Both the position numbers and the translations under genes were made by a program. Below are positions 38,610-48,831 of a DNA stretch of 64,000 nucleotides, one piece after another; position 1 is the stretch's first letter; each line of letters begins with the position of its first letter. Source of the DNA: Bdellovibrionota bacterium (GTDB taxonomy: Bacteria; Bdellovibrionota_C; UBA2361; JAFLCA01); NCBI GenBank assembly GCA_030584005.1, contig CP129486.1, positions 1,739,556 through 1,803,555 of the forward strand, in the 5' to 3' direction. Under the pieces are notes generated by a model. That model saw only the letters and a program-made list of their open reading frames with translations. It was not told where the DNA came from and searched no databases.

Positions 38610-40439
38610 ATGTGCGGAATCGTTGGTTACGTAGGTCCTAAGAATGCGCTTGACGTGATAATTGGCGGGCTCGAACGGCTTGAATACCGGGGATATGATT
38701 CGGCCGGTGTGGCTGTAATTGCCGATGGTCAGATTCGAGTGACAAGGGCAGTCGGAAAGCTTGAGAACCTCAAGAAATCGCTGGAAGACGCCGCAGTTCC
38801 CGCTGTCCCCCATCTTGGAATCGGCCACACTCGCTGGGCGACGCACGGGAAACCTTCAGAGACAAATGCTCACCCGCACTCGGCCGGCAAAGTGAGCCTC
38901 ATTCACAACGGCATAATTGAGAACTATATGACCCTTCGTGCGGACCTTGAGCGCGAGGGGTGTATCTTCCGCTCGGACACGGACACGGAGATCGCTGCGC
39001 ACCTCTGTAATCGCTACATATCCAAGGGGCTGGACCTGTTCAATGCGATGAAGGCGATGTGCGCCGAGATCAAGGGAAGCTATGCTTTCTTGGTCATCGA
39101 TGAGCGGTATCCGGATCGAATTGTTGCGGCAAAGAACTCGTCGCCGATCGTTCTAGGCATCGGTGCCGGGGAGATGTGGGTGGCAAGCGACATTCCCGCT
39201 ATTTTAGGTTCGACCCGTCAGGTCGTCATCCTGGAGGATGGAGATATTACAGAAGTACGCGCCAACACCTTTCGCATCGAACATGACGGGAAAGAGGTTG
39301 AACGCACACCGATGACCATTACATGGGATCCGGTAACGGCGCAGAAGGGTGGATTCAAGCATTTCATGCTTAAGGAGATTCATGATCAGCCGCAAGTGGT
39401 AACTGACTGTGTGCGAGGGCGATTAAGGCAAGACGTTGGCTCGGTGGAATTGCCGGAACTGCCCCCCACATTGCTTAAGGAGGTTCAGCGGGTGCTGTTT
39501 TTAGGGTGCGGGACCGCCTGGCATGCAGCGCTCTTGGGGAAGTTTTATCTTGAATCGTTAGCCAGGATTCCATGCGAGGTTGATTATGCCTCCGAATTTC
39601 GATACCGCGAACCCGTCCTCGATGCACGCACCCTTGTAGTCGCAATCTCGCAATCAGGGGAAACGGCCGACACTTTGGGAGCGGTTGATGTGGCGGTAAA
39701 GCATGCGCGCACTCTCGCTATCTGTAACGTGCTGGGCTCTTCACTCTCTAGGAAGGTTGAGAGCACCGTGTTCACCCATGCAGGTCCCGAGATTAGTGTC
39801 GCATCTACGAAGGCCTTCACCACCCAGGTCCTGGCCTCATATTTGTTAGCCCTCGTGAGCGCTGAACAGCGCTCAATGATCAATAAGGCAAAGCTGGCCG
39901 AGCACACCCATGCGATTGCTCTGCTGCCAATGGCGATGCAGGCAGCGGTGGCCACGGAGAGCAGCGTGCGAGAAGTTGCCAGACGTTTTCAGACGGCACG
40001 TGACTTTCTCTTCCTTGGACGGGGGCTTTGTTATCCCGTGGCATTGGAGGGCGCGTTAAAGCTGAAAGAGATTTCCTATATTCATGCCGAAGGCTATCCG
40101 GCCGGCGAGATGAAACATGGACCGATTGCCTTGATCGACGACAAGATGCCGGTGGTCATGGTCGTGCAGCGATCCCCGCACCTGCGTGATAAGGCAATGT
40201 CGAACCTGCGCGAGGTGCACTCGCGAGATGCGCAGGTAATCGCCGTCACTGATACGGAAGGGGACAAAGAACTGAGGCGCTATGCAGCCGAGGTTATCGA
40301 GGTGCCGTTTGTATCGGACCTTTTAAGCCCGCTTATACTCACGGTGCCGTTGCAGCTCTTGGCCTATTATGTCGCGGTCCTCAATGGCACTGATGTTGAT
40401 CTGCCAAGAAACCTGGCCAAAAGCGTGACCGTTGAATAG
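38610..40439 (+). CDS. glmS: Glutamine-fructose-6-phosphate aminotransferase (isomerising)
   Basis: Makes glucosamine-6-phosphate, first step to UDP-GlcNAc for peptidoglycan and lipid A. 609 aa. The nucleophile is Cys2 of MCGIVGYVG; the glutaminase domain also shows HTRWATHGKPSETNAHPH, and two SIS sugar-isomerase domains follow (SQSGETADTLGAV, GRGLCYPVALEGALKLKEISY in part), ending LAKSVTVE. No glmS ribozyme-like sequence fits in the 62-base gap after the tRNA. Confidence 0.96.
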   Translation: MCGIVGYVGPKNALDVIIGGLERLEYRGYDSAGVAVIADGQIRVTRAVGKLENLKKSLEDAAVPAVPHLGIGHTRWATHGKPSETNAHPHSAGKVSLIHNGIIENYMTLRADLEREGCIFRSDTDTEIAAHLCNRYISKGLDLFNAMKAMCAEIKGSYAFLVIDERYPDRIVAAKNSSPIVLGIGAGEMWVASDIPAILGSTRQVVILEDGDITEVRANTFRIEHDGKEVERTPMTITWDPVTAQKGGFKHFMLKEIHDQPQVVTDCVRGRLRQDVGSVELPELPPTLLKEVQRVLFLGCGTAWHAALLGKFYLESLARIPCEVDYASEFRYREPVLDARTLVVAISQSGETADTLGAVDVAVKHARTLAICNVLGSSLSRKVESTVFTHAGPEISVASTKAFTTQVLASYLLALVSAEQRSMINKAKLAEHTHAIALLPMAMQAAVATESSVREVARRFQTARDFLFLGRGLCYPVALEGALKLKEISYIHAEGYPAGEMKHGPIALIDDKMPVVMVVQRSPHLRDKAMSNLREVHSRDAQVIAVTDTEGDKELRRYAAEVIEVPFVSDLLSPLILTVPLQLLAYYVAVLNGTDVDLPRNLAKSVTVE

Positions 40440-40552
40440 GGGCCACACCCTTGCTCCCTGCGCCAACTATCTGAAATTGCCTGCCAATCGGCGCGCAACT
40501 TTAAGTTTGTTAAAATTCCGAATAAAATTCACGTGTTAGCCGAGATTTTGGG

Positions 40553-40612
40553 TTGACTGGGCGTGGACGCTCCACTAGTGTTATTAAGTGGGGCGAAGTG
40601 GGAATAAGTGGG
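40553..40612 (+). promoter_or_regulatory. mraZ promoter overlapped by a three-repeat MraZ operator
   Basis: A -35 box TTGACT (40553-40558), 17 bases, then TAGTGT (40576-40581). Immediately downstream, AAGTGGG occurs three times at exact 10-base spacing: 40586-40592, 40596-40602 and 40606-40612. MraZ in E. coli and mycoplasmas binds repeats of this GTGGG/TGGGA type, so this operator, lying over the predicted start of transcription, should let MraZ repress its own operon. Confidence 0.85.
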
Positions 40613-40656
40613 TTTTGCTGAAAAGTCCCGTCATTTTGATAGGTTAACACACTAGC

Positions 40657-41181
40657 ATGAGTACGGACGACGAAGATCTCGCGATGGCGGATGTGCCTGG
40701 TGACTCCCCACCTGAGCCGGAGAGTAGCTCATTCCGCGGTAATTTTACCCATGCCGTTGATGCGAAGGGTCGCGTGAGTCTGCCCAGTGAATTCCGTCGT
40801 GTGCTTGAGAAGGGCGGTGATCGCAGCGTAGTGCTGACAAACTACATCTCTGAAGGGGCTCGTTGCTTGGAAGGATTTGGCTTGCAGGCGTGGCTTTCCT
40901 TCGAAGCGAAATTGCGAGCGAAGAGTCGATTCAGCCCGAAATTGCAACGGCTTGAGAACTTCTACCTTAGTCGGGCTGCCGAATGCCCCGTCGATTCAGC
41001 GGGTCGGATCCTGGTTCCTGCCTACCTCCGCAGCTACGCTGGCATAGAGAAGGAGGTAACGTTCACCTCGTCCATCCACGGATTTCGAGCCTGGGATAAG
41101 CGGATTTGGCAGGTAATTTTTAGTGCAGCGGAACAAGCCCTCATGAAGAATCCGGAGATTTTCAGCGATGTCGATATCTGA
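40657..41181 (+). CDS. mraZ: Transcriptional regulator MraZ
   Basis: 174 aa; longer than the usual about 140-150 because of an acidic N-terminal extension (first 24 residues). Two SpoVT-AbrB-type half domains each keep the DxxxR motif: DAKGR (35-39) and DSAGR (113-117). It heads the division cluster and is expected to bind the three repeats upstream. It overlaps rsmH by 14 bases. Confidence 0.93.
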   Translation: MSTDDEDLAMADVPGDSPPEPESSSFRGNFTHAVDAKGRVSLPSEFRRVLEKGGDRSVVLTNYISEGARCLEGFGLQAWLSFEAKLRAKSRFSPKLQRLENFYLSRAAECPVDSAGRILVPAYLRSYAGIEKEVTFTSSIHGFRAWDKRIWQVIFSAAEQALMKNPEIFSDVDI

Positions 41182-42082
41182 CGATACCCGGCATGTTCCA
41201 GTCATGAAGGAGGAGGTTTTGGACCTGCTGCGTGCGGCACAGGGAGGTACTTTTCTTGACTGTACCTTCGGGGGCGGTGGCCATACCCTGGCCCTGCTCG
41301 AGGCGCATCAACACAATCGTATCGTGGCCGTGGATCGTGATCCTCAAGCAATTTCCCGTGGTCAGAAGAGGTTTGCAGCGCAGCCCCGACTGCGCTTGCT
41401 TGCCGGGGCCTTCAGCGATCTCCCACGATTGGTTCCGGATGAACGTTTTGATGGGGTGCTCGCCGATCTAGGAATGTCCACGGACCAGCTGTGGGCAGGA
41501 AGGGGATTCTCCTTTAACGATACTGATGCGCTTGATATGCGCATGAACCCGCAGGCAGGGGTGAGTGCTGCCGATCTGTTGAACACGCTTACCCAGTCGG
41601 AGATAGCCCGTATCTTGAAAGAAGGAGGCGTAGGAAAGGACGCCGCACCTGTGGCGCGAGCGATCGTGAAGGCGCGGCCCATTACCTCTGCTGCACAATT
41701 GGCCGAGCTCGTTAGAACGACCCTTACCGCTCAGGCGCATTCTGAGACGCATCCGGCAACGGTAGTCTTTCAGGCCCTGCGCATGGCGGTCAACGACGAG
41801 CGAGGTCAGCTGCAGGCGCTCCTGGCGCACATGCCGGCGCTGGTGCGAACGGGAGGACGGTTTGCCGCGATATGTTTCCATTCGGAAGAGGACAAACTAG
41901 TGACTCGATCGATGCGGCACTGGGAGGGCGGAGGCGAGTACTCTGCTACGTGGCCAGGAGCCAGTCGAGGTCGCTCACTTGGCACCTTGATTACGAAGGG
42001 AGCATTGCTTCCGACTGATGCTGAAGTTGCAAGTAATCCGAGTGCCCGCAGTGCGCGCATGCGCTGCTTTGAATTCAATTAG
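41168..42082 (+). CDS. rsmH: 16S rRNA (cytosine1402-N4)-methyltransferase RsmH
   Basis: 304 aa. HVPVMKEEVLDLL, the SAM motif LDCTFGGGGHTLALL, DGVLADLGMSTDQL and FHSEEDKLV are all RsmH hallmarks. Methylates N4 of C1402 in the 16S rRNA decoding centre. It is second in the mra cluster, overlapping mraZ, with ftsL 12 bases downstream. Confidence 0.95.
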   Translation: MSISDDTRHVPVMKEEVLDLLRAAQGGTFLDCTFGGGGHTLALLEAHQHNRIVAVDRDPQAISRGQKRFAAQPRLRLLAGAFSDLPRLVPDERFDGVLADLGMSTDQLWAGRGFSFNDTDALDMRMNPQAGVSAADLLNTLTQSEIARILKEGGVGKDAAPVARAIVKARPITSAAQLAELVRTTLTAQAHSETHPATVVFQALRMAVNDERGQLQALLAHMPALVRTGGRFAAICFHSEEDKLVTRSMRHWEGGGEYSATWPGASRGRSLGTLITKGALLPTDAEVASNPSARSARMRCFEFN

Positions 42083-42094
42083 GGAGAGCTGCTG

Positions 42095-42415
42095 ATGGCA
42101 ATCGCTTTAGAGTATCAAACGGTGTACTGCCCCACCCATGTACGGACACAAAGCCTGCGTTGGCATGTGGTTGCGGCGGTCTTCCTCATGTTGGCGCTTG
42201 CCAGCAAGATTTGGGTGAAGCTCGAAATCACCGATTTGAGTTACGCGCTATCAGCGGAGAAAACACGGGCTATGGGACTTGATATGGAACGGCGTGAGCT
42301 CGAGCTGCAGCGATCGGTGCTTCTAAGGGAAGATCGTTTGGCCCGATTGGCACAAGAGCGGCTCCAATTGACCCTCCCTGCACGGGGACAGGTGATGAAG
42401 CTGCGTATCGAGTAA
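42095..42415 (+). CDS. ftsL: Cell division protein FtsL-like
   Basis: 106 aa with one membrane segment (VVAAVFLMLALASKIWV) and an extracytoplasmic leucine-zipper-like coil (MERRELELQRSVLLREDRLA), the FtsL layout. Sequence similarity in FtsL is always low, so the call rests on topology, length and position between rsmH and ftsI. Would act in the divisome with FtsB/FtsQ to activate septal peptidoglycan synthesis. Confidence 0.85.
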   Translation: MAIALEYQTVYCPTHVRTQSLRWHVVAAVFLMLALASKIWVKLEITDLSYALSAEKTRAMGLDMERRELELQRSVLLREDRLARLAQERLQLTLPARGQVMKLRIE

Positions 42416-42426
42416 GGAGAGAAGGC

Positions 42427-44259
42427 ATGCGTCAATGTTGTAGCCACAACGGAACTCGCCGCACACGCTTGGGGCTCGCCCATGCGAATCCGGTAAATCG
42501 CCGCATCAGGGTGATGGTCTTCGGCGCATTGTGTGCTGTGTGGATCGTGGTACTGGTAGCCCGATTGGCATCACTGCAGTTAATAGAAGAATCGCAGTGG
42601 TTGCATCGCAGTGCTCGACAACATTCCACTGAACTCACCATCGCTTCGGCTCGTGGTACCATCTATGACCGCGAGAATCGCATGCTTGCGGTTTCGGTGC
42701 CGGCAAGCTCTGTGTATGTGAGACCCCACCAAGTCAGTGATAAGGAGGCAACCGCGGAGATCCTCTCCAAACTGCTCTCCATTCCCCGTGATGAAATACG
42801 TGCAAAGTTGGATTCTGATAAGCCCTTTGTATGGATTGCGCGGCAGATTCCCCGCCTGCACGGTGAGAAAGTAGCCGCGCAGGCGATAAGGGGCGTCGAC
42901 ACGATGATGGAGTCGAGGCGCTTCTATCCGTACAATCATGCAGCATCGACACTGATAGGGAAGGTGGGGGTTGATGGCAACGGGCTCTCGGGTATCGAAC
43001 GGCGCTACGAGAGTCAGCTGCATGGCCAGCATAGGCGCGACAAGGTAAAGCGCGATGCTCTAGGCAATCTGCTGTTTGACGATGATCCATTGAAAATCAT
43101 GGAGATCCCCCAGGGAAGCTCCGTACAGCTCACGATTGATGCAATGGTGCAGACCGTATTGCAAGAGGAGTTAGAAAGGGGCCGCAAATCTGCAAACGCA
43201 AAGGCGGCGATGGGAGTAATGGTCGATGCGTATAGCGGTCAGATTCTGGCACTTGGCCACTCCCCGAGTGTGAACCTCAACCTCCCGGCGCGGCACTCTA
43301 AAGCAGACCTCGCGGAACCGGTACTCGAGAGCGTTTTCGAGCCTGGTTCGGTCATGAAGCCTTTTGTCGCTGCAGCAGCATTGCAAGAGGGGCTCGTGCG
43401 CCCAACCGATCTTGTTGACTGTGAATCTGGGCGGATGTCCTTCGGTGGTCATATAGTGAAAGACGTGCATCCGATTAAAACCGTGAGCGTGTACGACGTC
43501 GTGGTGCGCTCATCCAATATTGGAATGGCCAAGATTGGCTCTCGCTTGGGACCACAGCGGTTGCATGAGTATTTGCAGCGATTCGGCTTCGGTCGGAACT
43601 CGCAGCTTGGTCTGCCCGGCGAAACAGCGGGCATTCTCCGTCCGGTAAGTGAGTGGGCCCGTGTGGATCTTGCCACCCATTCGTTTGGCCATGGTATGGC
43701 GGTGACTCCTCTACAGGTGGTGCGAGCCTTCTCATCTCTCGTCAATGGAGGCTCTCTACCCCGCCTAACGGTGGTGCACAGCGGGGGATCGGAAGATTCG
43801 ACTGTCACGCCGTTCTTGAGACAAGATGTCGTATCGCAGGTGCGAAAGATGTTGATTGGCGCTGTGCATGATGAGCATGGCACAGGAAAGAACGCTAAGA
43901 TTCCGGGAGTCATCGTCGGAGGCAAGACAGGAACCGCGCAAGTGCCACGAAAGGAAGGGGGCGGCTATGAGCCGGGAGCCTATATTGCGTCCTTTGTCGG
44001 ATTTGCCGAAGTCCCCGAGAGTGAGCTGCCTATTCTTCCCGTATTGATGGTTTCCATCATTGAACCGAACACCACGAGCATTTATGGTGGCACCCTTGCC
44101 GCTCCGGTATTTCAAAGGGTGATGCAAAGGGTGTTGAACCACTTTGGTGCCCACACTGATTGGGGTGGACCGAACCACAACGAGGCTCAGCCCAGAGGTG
44201 ACCAACTCATCGCACCGCGCAATCCCGTGCCAATTGTTCCTGCATCCTTTCGCATGTGA
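42427..44259 (+). CDS. ftsI: Septal penicillin-binding protein (FtsI-type transpeptidase)
   Basis: 610 aa. A membrane anchor (VFGALCAVWIVVLVARLASL) follows a basic N-terminus, then the PBP dimerisation domain (ARGTIYDREN) and the transpeptidase domain with SVMK (S308, K311), SSN (362-364) and KTG (500-502). Cross-links septal peptidoglycan; target of beta-lactams. It is the last gene of the local dcw cluster: murE and the other mur genes that normally follow are absent here. Confidence 0.93.
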   Translation: MRQCCSHNGTRRTRLGLAHANPVNRRIRVMVFGALCAVWIVVLVARLASLQLIEESQWLHRSARQHSTELTIASARGTIYDRENRMLAVSVPASSVYVRPHQVSDKEATAEILSKLLSIPRDEIRAKLDSDKPFVWIARQIPRLHGEKVAAQAIRGVDTMMESRRFYPYNHAASTLIGKVGVDGNGLSGIERRYESQLHGQHRRDKVKRDALGNLLFDDDPLKIMEIPQGSSVQLTIDAMVQTVLQEELERGRKSANAKAAMGVMVDAYSGQILALGHSPSVNLNLPARHSKADLAEPVLESVFEPGSVMKPFVAAAALQEGLVRPTDLVDCESGRMSFGGHIVKDVHPIKTVSVYDVVVRSSNIGMAKIGSRLGPQRLHEYLQRFGFGRNSQLGLPGETAGILRPVSEWARVDLATHSFGHGMAVTPLQVVRAFSSLVNGGSLPRLTVVHSGGSEDSTVTPFLRQDVVSQVRKMLIGAVHDEHGTGKNAKIPGVIVGGKTGTAQVPRKEGGGYEPGAYIASFVGFAEVPESELPILPVLMVSIIEPNTTSIYGGTLAAPVFQRVMQRVLNHFGAHTDWGGPNHNEAQPRGDQLIAPRNPVPIVPASFRM

Positions 44260-44755
44260 TAACGTGCCCTAACGGCGCTTCCCAATAATAATGCCCGGTG
44301 TTGCTGATTGTGCATGCCGATTCCGGCAACGCTCTTCTGAGCGGAGGGTTGAATTAGAAGCCAATAATCAATATTATTCAGGTAATAGAAAGCTGGGGGT
44401 AGCGACCTATTCACATTCCGGTGTGCATAGGCCCTTCTCCACGGGGTGCCCAATCCGGTGCAACACGCACTTATATCACTCCATCCAGGGTTCTTCTCAG
44501 ATCATGCGTCGCCGCGATGGAGCATGAAACTGAGCCCATGGCAGGAAAAAGTATGAGGAATTGTTGGCAGATTCTGGCCTAAGGTACGGCCAGGGCAGCC
44601 CGCCGTCTGTGTCTTTTCAAGGACCGGTGAGAGCGCAGAACGAACGAAGCATTTCGAGGACCGTTTTGGCATTGCGGGCTGGGTGATGAGATCGTAAGCC
44701 GGCGCACGCCGAGGGGCCATTCTGCTCTTGAAACAGTCAAGATAAGAGGACTGCT
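44260..44755. other. Intergenic stretch where mur genes would be expected
   Basis: 496 bases with no credible coding frame. An eight-base inverted repeat, CAGCCCGC (44596-44603) and GCGGGCTG (44674-44681), encloses about 70 bases and could form a loose structure before rnc. No other signal recognised. Confidence 0.55.
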
Positions 44756-45583
44756 ATGAAGTTTGTTATCGGAAAGCGTCGCGGTGAAACTGCGGCAGAA
44801 GATGAGGAGCAGCCTCCCAAGCGACAGCCGTTGCGCCCGGATGTGGCGACGCAGCTCTCCAAGATCCTTGGCTACGAGTTTAAGGATTTGCAATGGCTCG
44901 AAAGAGCGCTTACCCACCGCTCGCTCCAATCGAAGAGTGAGAATGATTACGAGCGGCTCGAGTTCCTGGGCGATGCCGTGTTGGACCTCGCCGTTGCGCA
45001 CTTGCTGTTGGAAAAGCATCCCCAGGCGCGAGAGGGAGAACTATCAAAGATGCGCGCGGCTCTGGTGAACACGGCTTCGCTTGCAGAAATTGCCCGTTCA
45101 CTGAGCATTGGCCCCTATATACGATTAAGTCGTGGAGAGCTCGCTAATGGCGGCTCCGATCGCCCATCGATATTGGCCGATGTTTTTGAGGCAATCATGG
45201 GTGCGATATACCGTGAAGCGGGCTTCGCAGTTGCACTTGAATCAGCGGCGCGGCTGTTTGGCGATCGGATCGCGGGGGTAACACCGCGCGATCCGAAAAC
45301 GGAGCTGCAGGAGGCGCTGCATGCAGCGGGCTGTGAGGGGCCAGAGTATCTCTTAGAACATGTAGAAGGACCGGAGCATGCGCCGACCTTCGTTTCGGTG
45401 GTCATTGTGGATGGTCAAGTCGTCGGGCGTGGTCGTGGAAACACCAAAAAAGCTTCACAACAGGAAGCCGCTTCGGTGGCATTAGCGAGGATTCAGGCCC
45501 CGGATGAAGTTGACAACGTGTTTCTGGAAGCGGCTCCGGAGATCGGATCCTCACCGACAGAGGATAAGGAGCAGAGCCCATGA
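44756..45583 (+). CDS. rnc: Ribonuclease III
   Basis: Double-strand RNA endonuclease that processes rRNA and mRNA. 275 aa with an extended, charged N-terminus. The signature ERLEFLGDAVLD is at 67-78 and the second metal pair D142/E145 is in DVFEAIMG. The dsRNA-binding domain (DPKTELQEALHAAG to KKASQQEAASVALARI) ends near 250, followed by an acidic tail. It overlaps der in ATGA; AGAGG precedes its ATG. Confidence 0.96.
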   Translation: MKFVIGKRRGETAAEDEEQPPKRQPLRPDVATQLSKILGYEFKDLQWLERALTHRSLQSKSENDYERLEFLGDAVLDLAVAHLLLEKHPQAREGELSKMRAALVNTASLAEIARSLSIGPYIRLSRGELANGGSDRPSILADVFEAIMGAIYREAGFAVALESAARLFGDRIAGVTPRDPKTELQEALHAAGCEGPEYLLEHVEGPEHAPTFVSVVIVDGQVVGRGRGNTKKASQQEAASVALARIQAPDEVDNVFLEAAPEIGSSPTEDKEQSP

Positions 45584-46986
45584 GCAAGTTGAAAGTGCCA
45601 ACCGTCGCTATCGTGGGACGAACCAACGTCGGCAAGAGCTCGTTGCTGAATGCCATCGCATCAAAACCGATTGCGGTGGTAGAGGACCAGCCTGGAGTTA
45701 CGAGAGACCGCCACTATTACCTGGTAAAACGCTATGATCGTCCCTTCACGCTGGTTGATACGGGCGGTATCGTTGGAGAAGACGAGAATCCTCTGGCTAA
45801 GACGGTGCGTGAGCAGGCGTTGCTTGCAATTGAGGAGGCCGACGTAATCGTGGCCGTCTTCGATGCCGCCTATGGTCCCCATCCATTGGATAGTGAAGTT
45901 GTGCAAACCCTTCGTCGATCCGGCAAACCGGTCATTTGGGTTGCGAATAAAGCGGAGAGCCCCGTGCACCGGCAATCGCTGGGCGAGTTCTATGCGCTAG
46001 GCATCGATGAAGTACTGCCAGTGAGTGCGGTGCACCGGCAGGGTATCGACCAGATCGTGGCGCATGTATTGGCCTTGACTGAAAGCGACGAGCTCGAGGG
46101 GGAGGCAGAGGGCAGTGAGGGCGAGGCACAGACGATTAGGATAGCGATAGTAGGTCAGCCAAATGTGGGGAAGTCTACCCTGGTCAATAAGCTCGTCGGC
46201 AAGGAAAGAGTGGTCGCCTCGGCCCATCCGGGAACGACTCGCGATGCGGTCGATGTAGAGTTCGAGCATCAGGGCCGGACATTTGTGGTGGTCGATACCG
46301 CGGGGCTTCGAAGAAAGGCGCGTGTGGCTGCACGCTCGGTCGAGCAGCACAGTAATCTTCGCACGGTGCGAGCGCTCTCATCGGCCGACGTTGCAGTGCT
46401 GTTGCTCGACGCGTCCTTGGGGCCTCCAGCGGAGCAGGATGCTAAAGTGGCAGCGTTGATACATGACCGTGGCACAGGTCTCGTAATCGCGGTGAACAAG
46501 TGGGATGTGATTGAGAAGAATCACCGCACGGCGAAGGAGTACAAGGACGCGGTGCAGCGCACCTTTCAATTTGCACGTTACGCGCCGGTACTTTTTGTCT
46601 CGGCAAAATCCGGCCAGAGAGTGCTCAAGATCCTAGAGAAATGCCTGGAAGTGTACGAAGCGGGCAAGCACCGCATCCAGACATCCGATCTGAATCGTAT
46701 TCTTACGCGTGCCTTTACGGCGACCCCCCCTCCGGCCTACCATGGGCAGCCGGTCAAGCTCTTTTTTGCCACACAGGTCAAGACGAGCCCGCCGACCTTT
46801 GTGCTGTTTCTGAACCATCCCAACCGGATAAGCGAATCCTACAGGCGCTACCTCGGTCAGGCTATTCGCAAACATTTCGATTTTCCCGGGCAAGACCTCA
46901 AGTTTGTGTGCCGAAAGCGCACCGAGAAGTCGGCACGCAAGCTCGCCGAGGAGGACGAATCCTCCCTCGTTGATTCTGTGTCCTGA
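45580..46986 (+). CDS. der: Ribosome biogenesis GTPase Der (EngA)
   Basis: 468 aa with two consecutive GTPase domains, unique to Der: P-loops GRTNVGKS (13-20) and GQPNVGKS (192-199), each followed by DTGG/DTAG switch motifs and NK.D/NKWD, and a KH-like domain at the end (KTSPPTFVLFLNHP). Needed to assemble the 50S subunit. Coupled to rnc by an ATGA overlap. Confidence 0.96.
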   Translation: MSKLKVPTVAIVGRTNVGKSSLLNAIASKPIAVVEDQPGVTRDRHYYLVKRYDRPFTLVDTGGIVGEDENPLAKTVREQALLAIEEADVIVAVFDAAYGPHPLDSEVVQTLRRSGKPVIWVANKAESPVHRQSLGEFYALGIDEVLPVSAVHRQGIDQIVAHVLALTESDELEGEAEGSEGEAQTIRIAIVGQPNVGKSTLVNKLVGKERVVASAHPGTTRDAVDVEFEHQGRTFVVVDTAGLRRKARVAARSVEQHSNLRTVRALSSADVAVLLLDASLGPPAEQDAKVAALIHDRGTGLVIAVNKWDVIEKNHRTAKEYKDAVQRTFQFARYAPVLFVSAKSGQRVLKILEKCLEVYEAGKHRIQTSDLNRILTRAFTATPPPAYHGQPVKLFFATQVKTSPPTFVLFLNHPNRISESYRRYLGQAIRKHFDFPGQDLKFVCRKRTEKSARKLAEEDESSLVDSVS

Positions 46987-47067
46987 GCTTTGGTATAGCT
47001 ACGCACATCAATTGGCACGCCCTGGGCTGTGGGTGAGGGCGTTGTCACCCGGTAAAGAGATTCTTTC

Positions 47068-48609
47068 ATGACAGTGCTCATTCTTGATTTTGGTTCTCAG
47101 TATACTCAACTGATCGCTCGGCGTGTGCGCGAGCTTGGCGTCTATAGCGAGATTAAGCCATGCTGGACGGAGTGCACGGCAGAACACACCAAGGAGGTGC
47201 AAGCGATAATACTTTCGGGCGGCCCGGCGAGCGTAACGGATGCCGACGCGCCGAAGTTCGACAAACGCTGGATTGAGCAGAACATTCCCGTCTTAGGGGT
47301 GTGTTATGGCATGCAGCTCATCGCGCATTTGAAAGGAGGCAAGCTCAGTCAGGGGGAGAACCGTGAGTACGGTTTTGCGACGGTGCAGGTGGAGGGGAAG
47401 TCTAAGTTATTCTCCGGTTTTGATGCAGGGGATAAGACCACGGTCTGGATGAGCCACGGCGATCATGTAGCAGAGGTTCCCCATGGATTCGAAGCGATGG
47501 CAAGTAGCGAGGGGTGCCCCTTCGTCGCCATGGGCAACGTGGCAAAGAAGATCTATGCCCTCCAGTTCCACCCCGAAGTCGTGCACTCGCCGCGCGGGAA
47601 AGAGGTGCTGTCAAATTTCCTCTTTGAGATAGCGCAGTGCGAGAAGAACTGGGCCGCCGAGAATTTTATTGAATCTACAGTACAGCGCATTCGGTCGATG
47701 GTGCCGCAAGACAGCAACGTTATCTGCGGACTGAGCGGGGGCGTAGACTCAACGGTGGCTGCGGTCCTGGTCCATCGCGCTATAGGAGACCGCCTTCACT
47801 GTATCTTTGTTGATACGGGACTGCTCAGAAAGCATGAGGGTGATGAGGTCATGGAGATGCTGGGCCGCGGCGGTCTTGGGTTGCAGATTCATCGAGTCGA
47901 TGCGGGTAGTCGATTTTTGAGCGCACTACAGGGCGTAACCGATCCGGAGGCAAAGAGGAAAAGTATCGGAAAGGTGTTTATCGAAGTTTTTGAATCGGAG
48001 ACGCAGCGCATTCCGCACGTTTCCCATTTGGTGCAGGGAACGCTCTATCCCGACGTAATTGAGAGTGTTTCGGTGCGCGGCCCCTCGGTCACGATTAAGT
48101 CGCATCACAATGTGGGGGGACTTCCCGACCGTATGAAACTCAAGCTGATCGAACCTCTGCGCGAACTCTTCAAGGATGAAGTGCGGGCGCTCGGGCGGCA
48201 GTTGGGGGTACCAGACGAGCTGCTGCGTCGACAACCATTTCCTGGACCTGGGCTGGCAGTGCGATTAGTGGGAGAAATTACGCCGGAGCGGGTGAAGATT
48301 CTCCAGGAGGCTGATGCAATATTCGTTGAGGAAATTCGAGCTGCCGACCTTTACGATACCCTTTGGCAAGCATTCGTGGTGCTCCTTCCTGTACGGAGTG
48401 TCGGTGTAATGGGGGATGGCCGCACCTATGAACAAACGGCGGTTTTGAGGGCGGTACGCTCAGAAGACGGCATGACCGCTGAATGGGCCTATCTACCCCA
48501 GGAGCTGTTGCGTAGGGTCAGCAGCCGGATAAGCAATGAAGTGCGGGGCATTAATCGCGTGACTATGGATATATCAAATAAGCCCCCCGCTACGATTGAG
48601 TGGGAGTGA
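47068..48609 (+). CDS. guaA: GMP synthase (glutamine-hydrolysing)
   Basis: Aminates XMP to GMP. 513 aa. The class I glutaminase triad is C79 in GVCYGM, H168 and E170 in FHPEV; the ATP pyrophosphatase loop is SGGVDS (223-228), and the C-terminal dimerisation domain ends [10 protein letters not shown], the usual GuaA finish. No guaB nearby. The small gene after it starts 3 bases past its stop. Confidence 0.97.
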   Translation: MTVLILDFGSQYTQLIARRVRELGVYSEIKPCWTECTAEHTKEVQAIILSGGPASVTDADAPKFDKRWIEQNIPVLGVCYGMQLIAHLKGGKLSQGENREYGFATVQVEGKSKLFSGFDAGDKTTVWMSHGDHVAEVPHGFEAMASSEGCPFVAMGNVAKKIYALQFHPEVVHSPRGKEVLSNFLFEIAQCEKNWAAENFIESTVQRIRSMVPQDSNVICGLSGGVDSTVAAVLVHRAIGDRLHCIFVDTGLLRKHEGDEVMEMLGRGGLGLQIHRVDAGSRFLSALQGVTDPEAKRKSIGKVFIEVFESETQRIPHVSHLVQGTLYPDVIESVSVRGPSVTIKSHHNVGGLPDRMKLKLIEPLRELFKDEVRALGRQLGVPDELLRRQPFPGPGLAVRLVGEITPERVKILQEADAIFVEEIRAADLYDTLWQAFVVLLPVRSVGVMGDGRTYEQTAVLRAVRSEDGMTAEWAYLPQELLRRVSSRISNEVRGINRVTMDISNKPPATIEWE

Positions 48610-48612
48610 TGC

Positions 48613-48831
48613 ATGGAAAGCTGGCAAAAGCACTTCCAACATCGTGGCGTCACCTATTGTGCCGAGTTCGTCAAGCGCCCATTCCGTGAGGGAATCGAGG
48701 TGAGCGTAGAAGTGGATGGCACGGTGATTCGATTTGCCGAGCTGGGGCTGGGCGAGCAGGCCTTAATCCATCGGCTCAAGTTTGAGATCGACTCCTTTCT
48801 GCGTAATCAACGCAAGGATGAGAGTGAATAG
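48613..48831 (+). CDS. Small protein of unknown function following guaA
   Basis: 72 aa. An alternating strand pattern (GVTYCAEFVKRPFREGIEVSVEVDG, in part) followed by an amphipathic helix suggests a small alpha-beta fold. GGGAG lies 7 bases before the ATG and the gene follows guaA directly, so it is probably cotranscribed. No family recognised. Confidence 0.65.
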   Translation: MESWQKHFQHRGVTYCAEFVKRPFREGIEVSVEVDGTVIRFAELGLGEQALIHRLKFEIDSFLRNQRKDESE

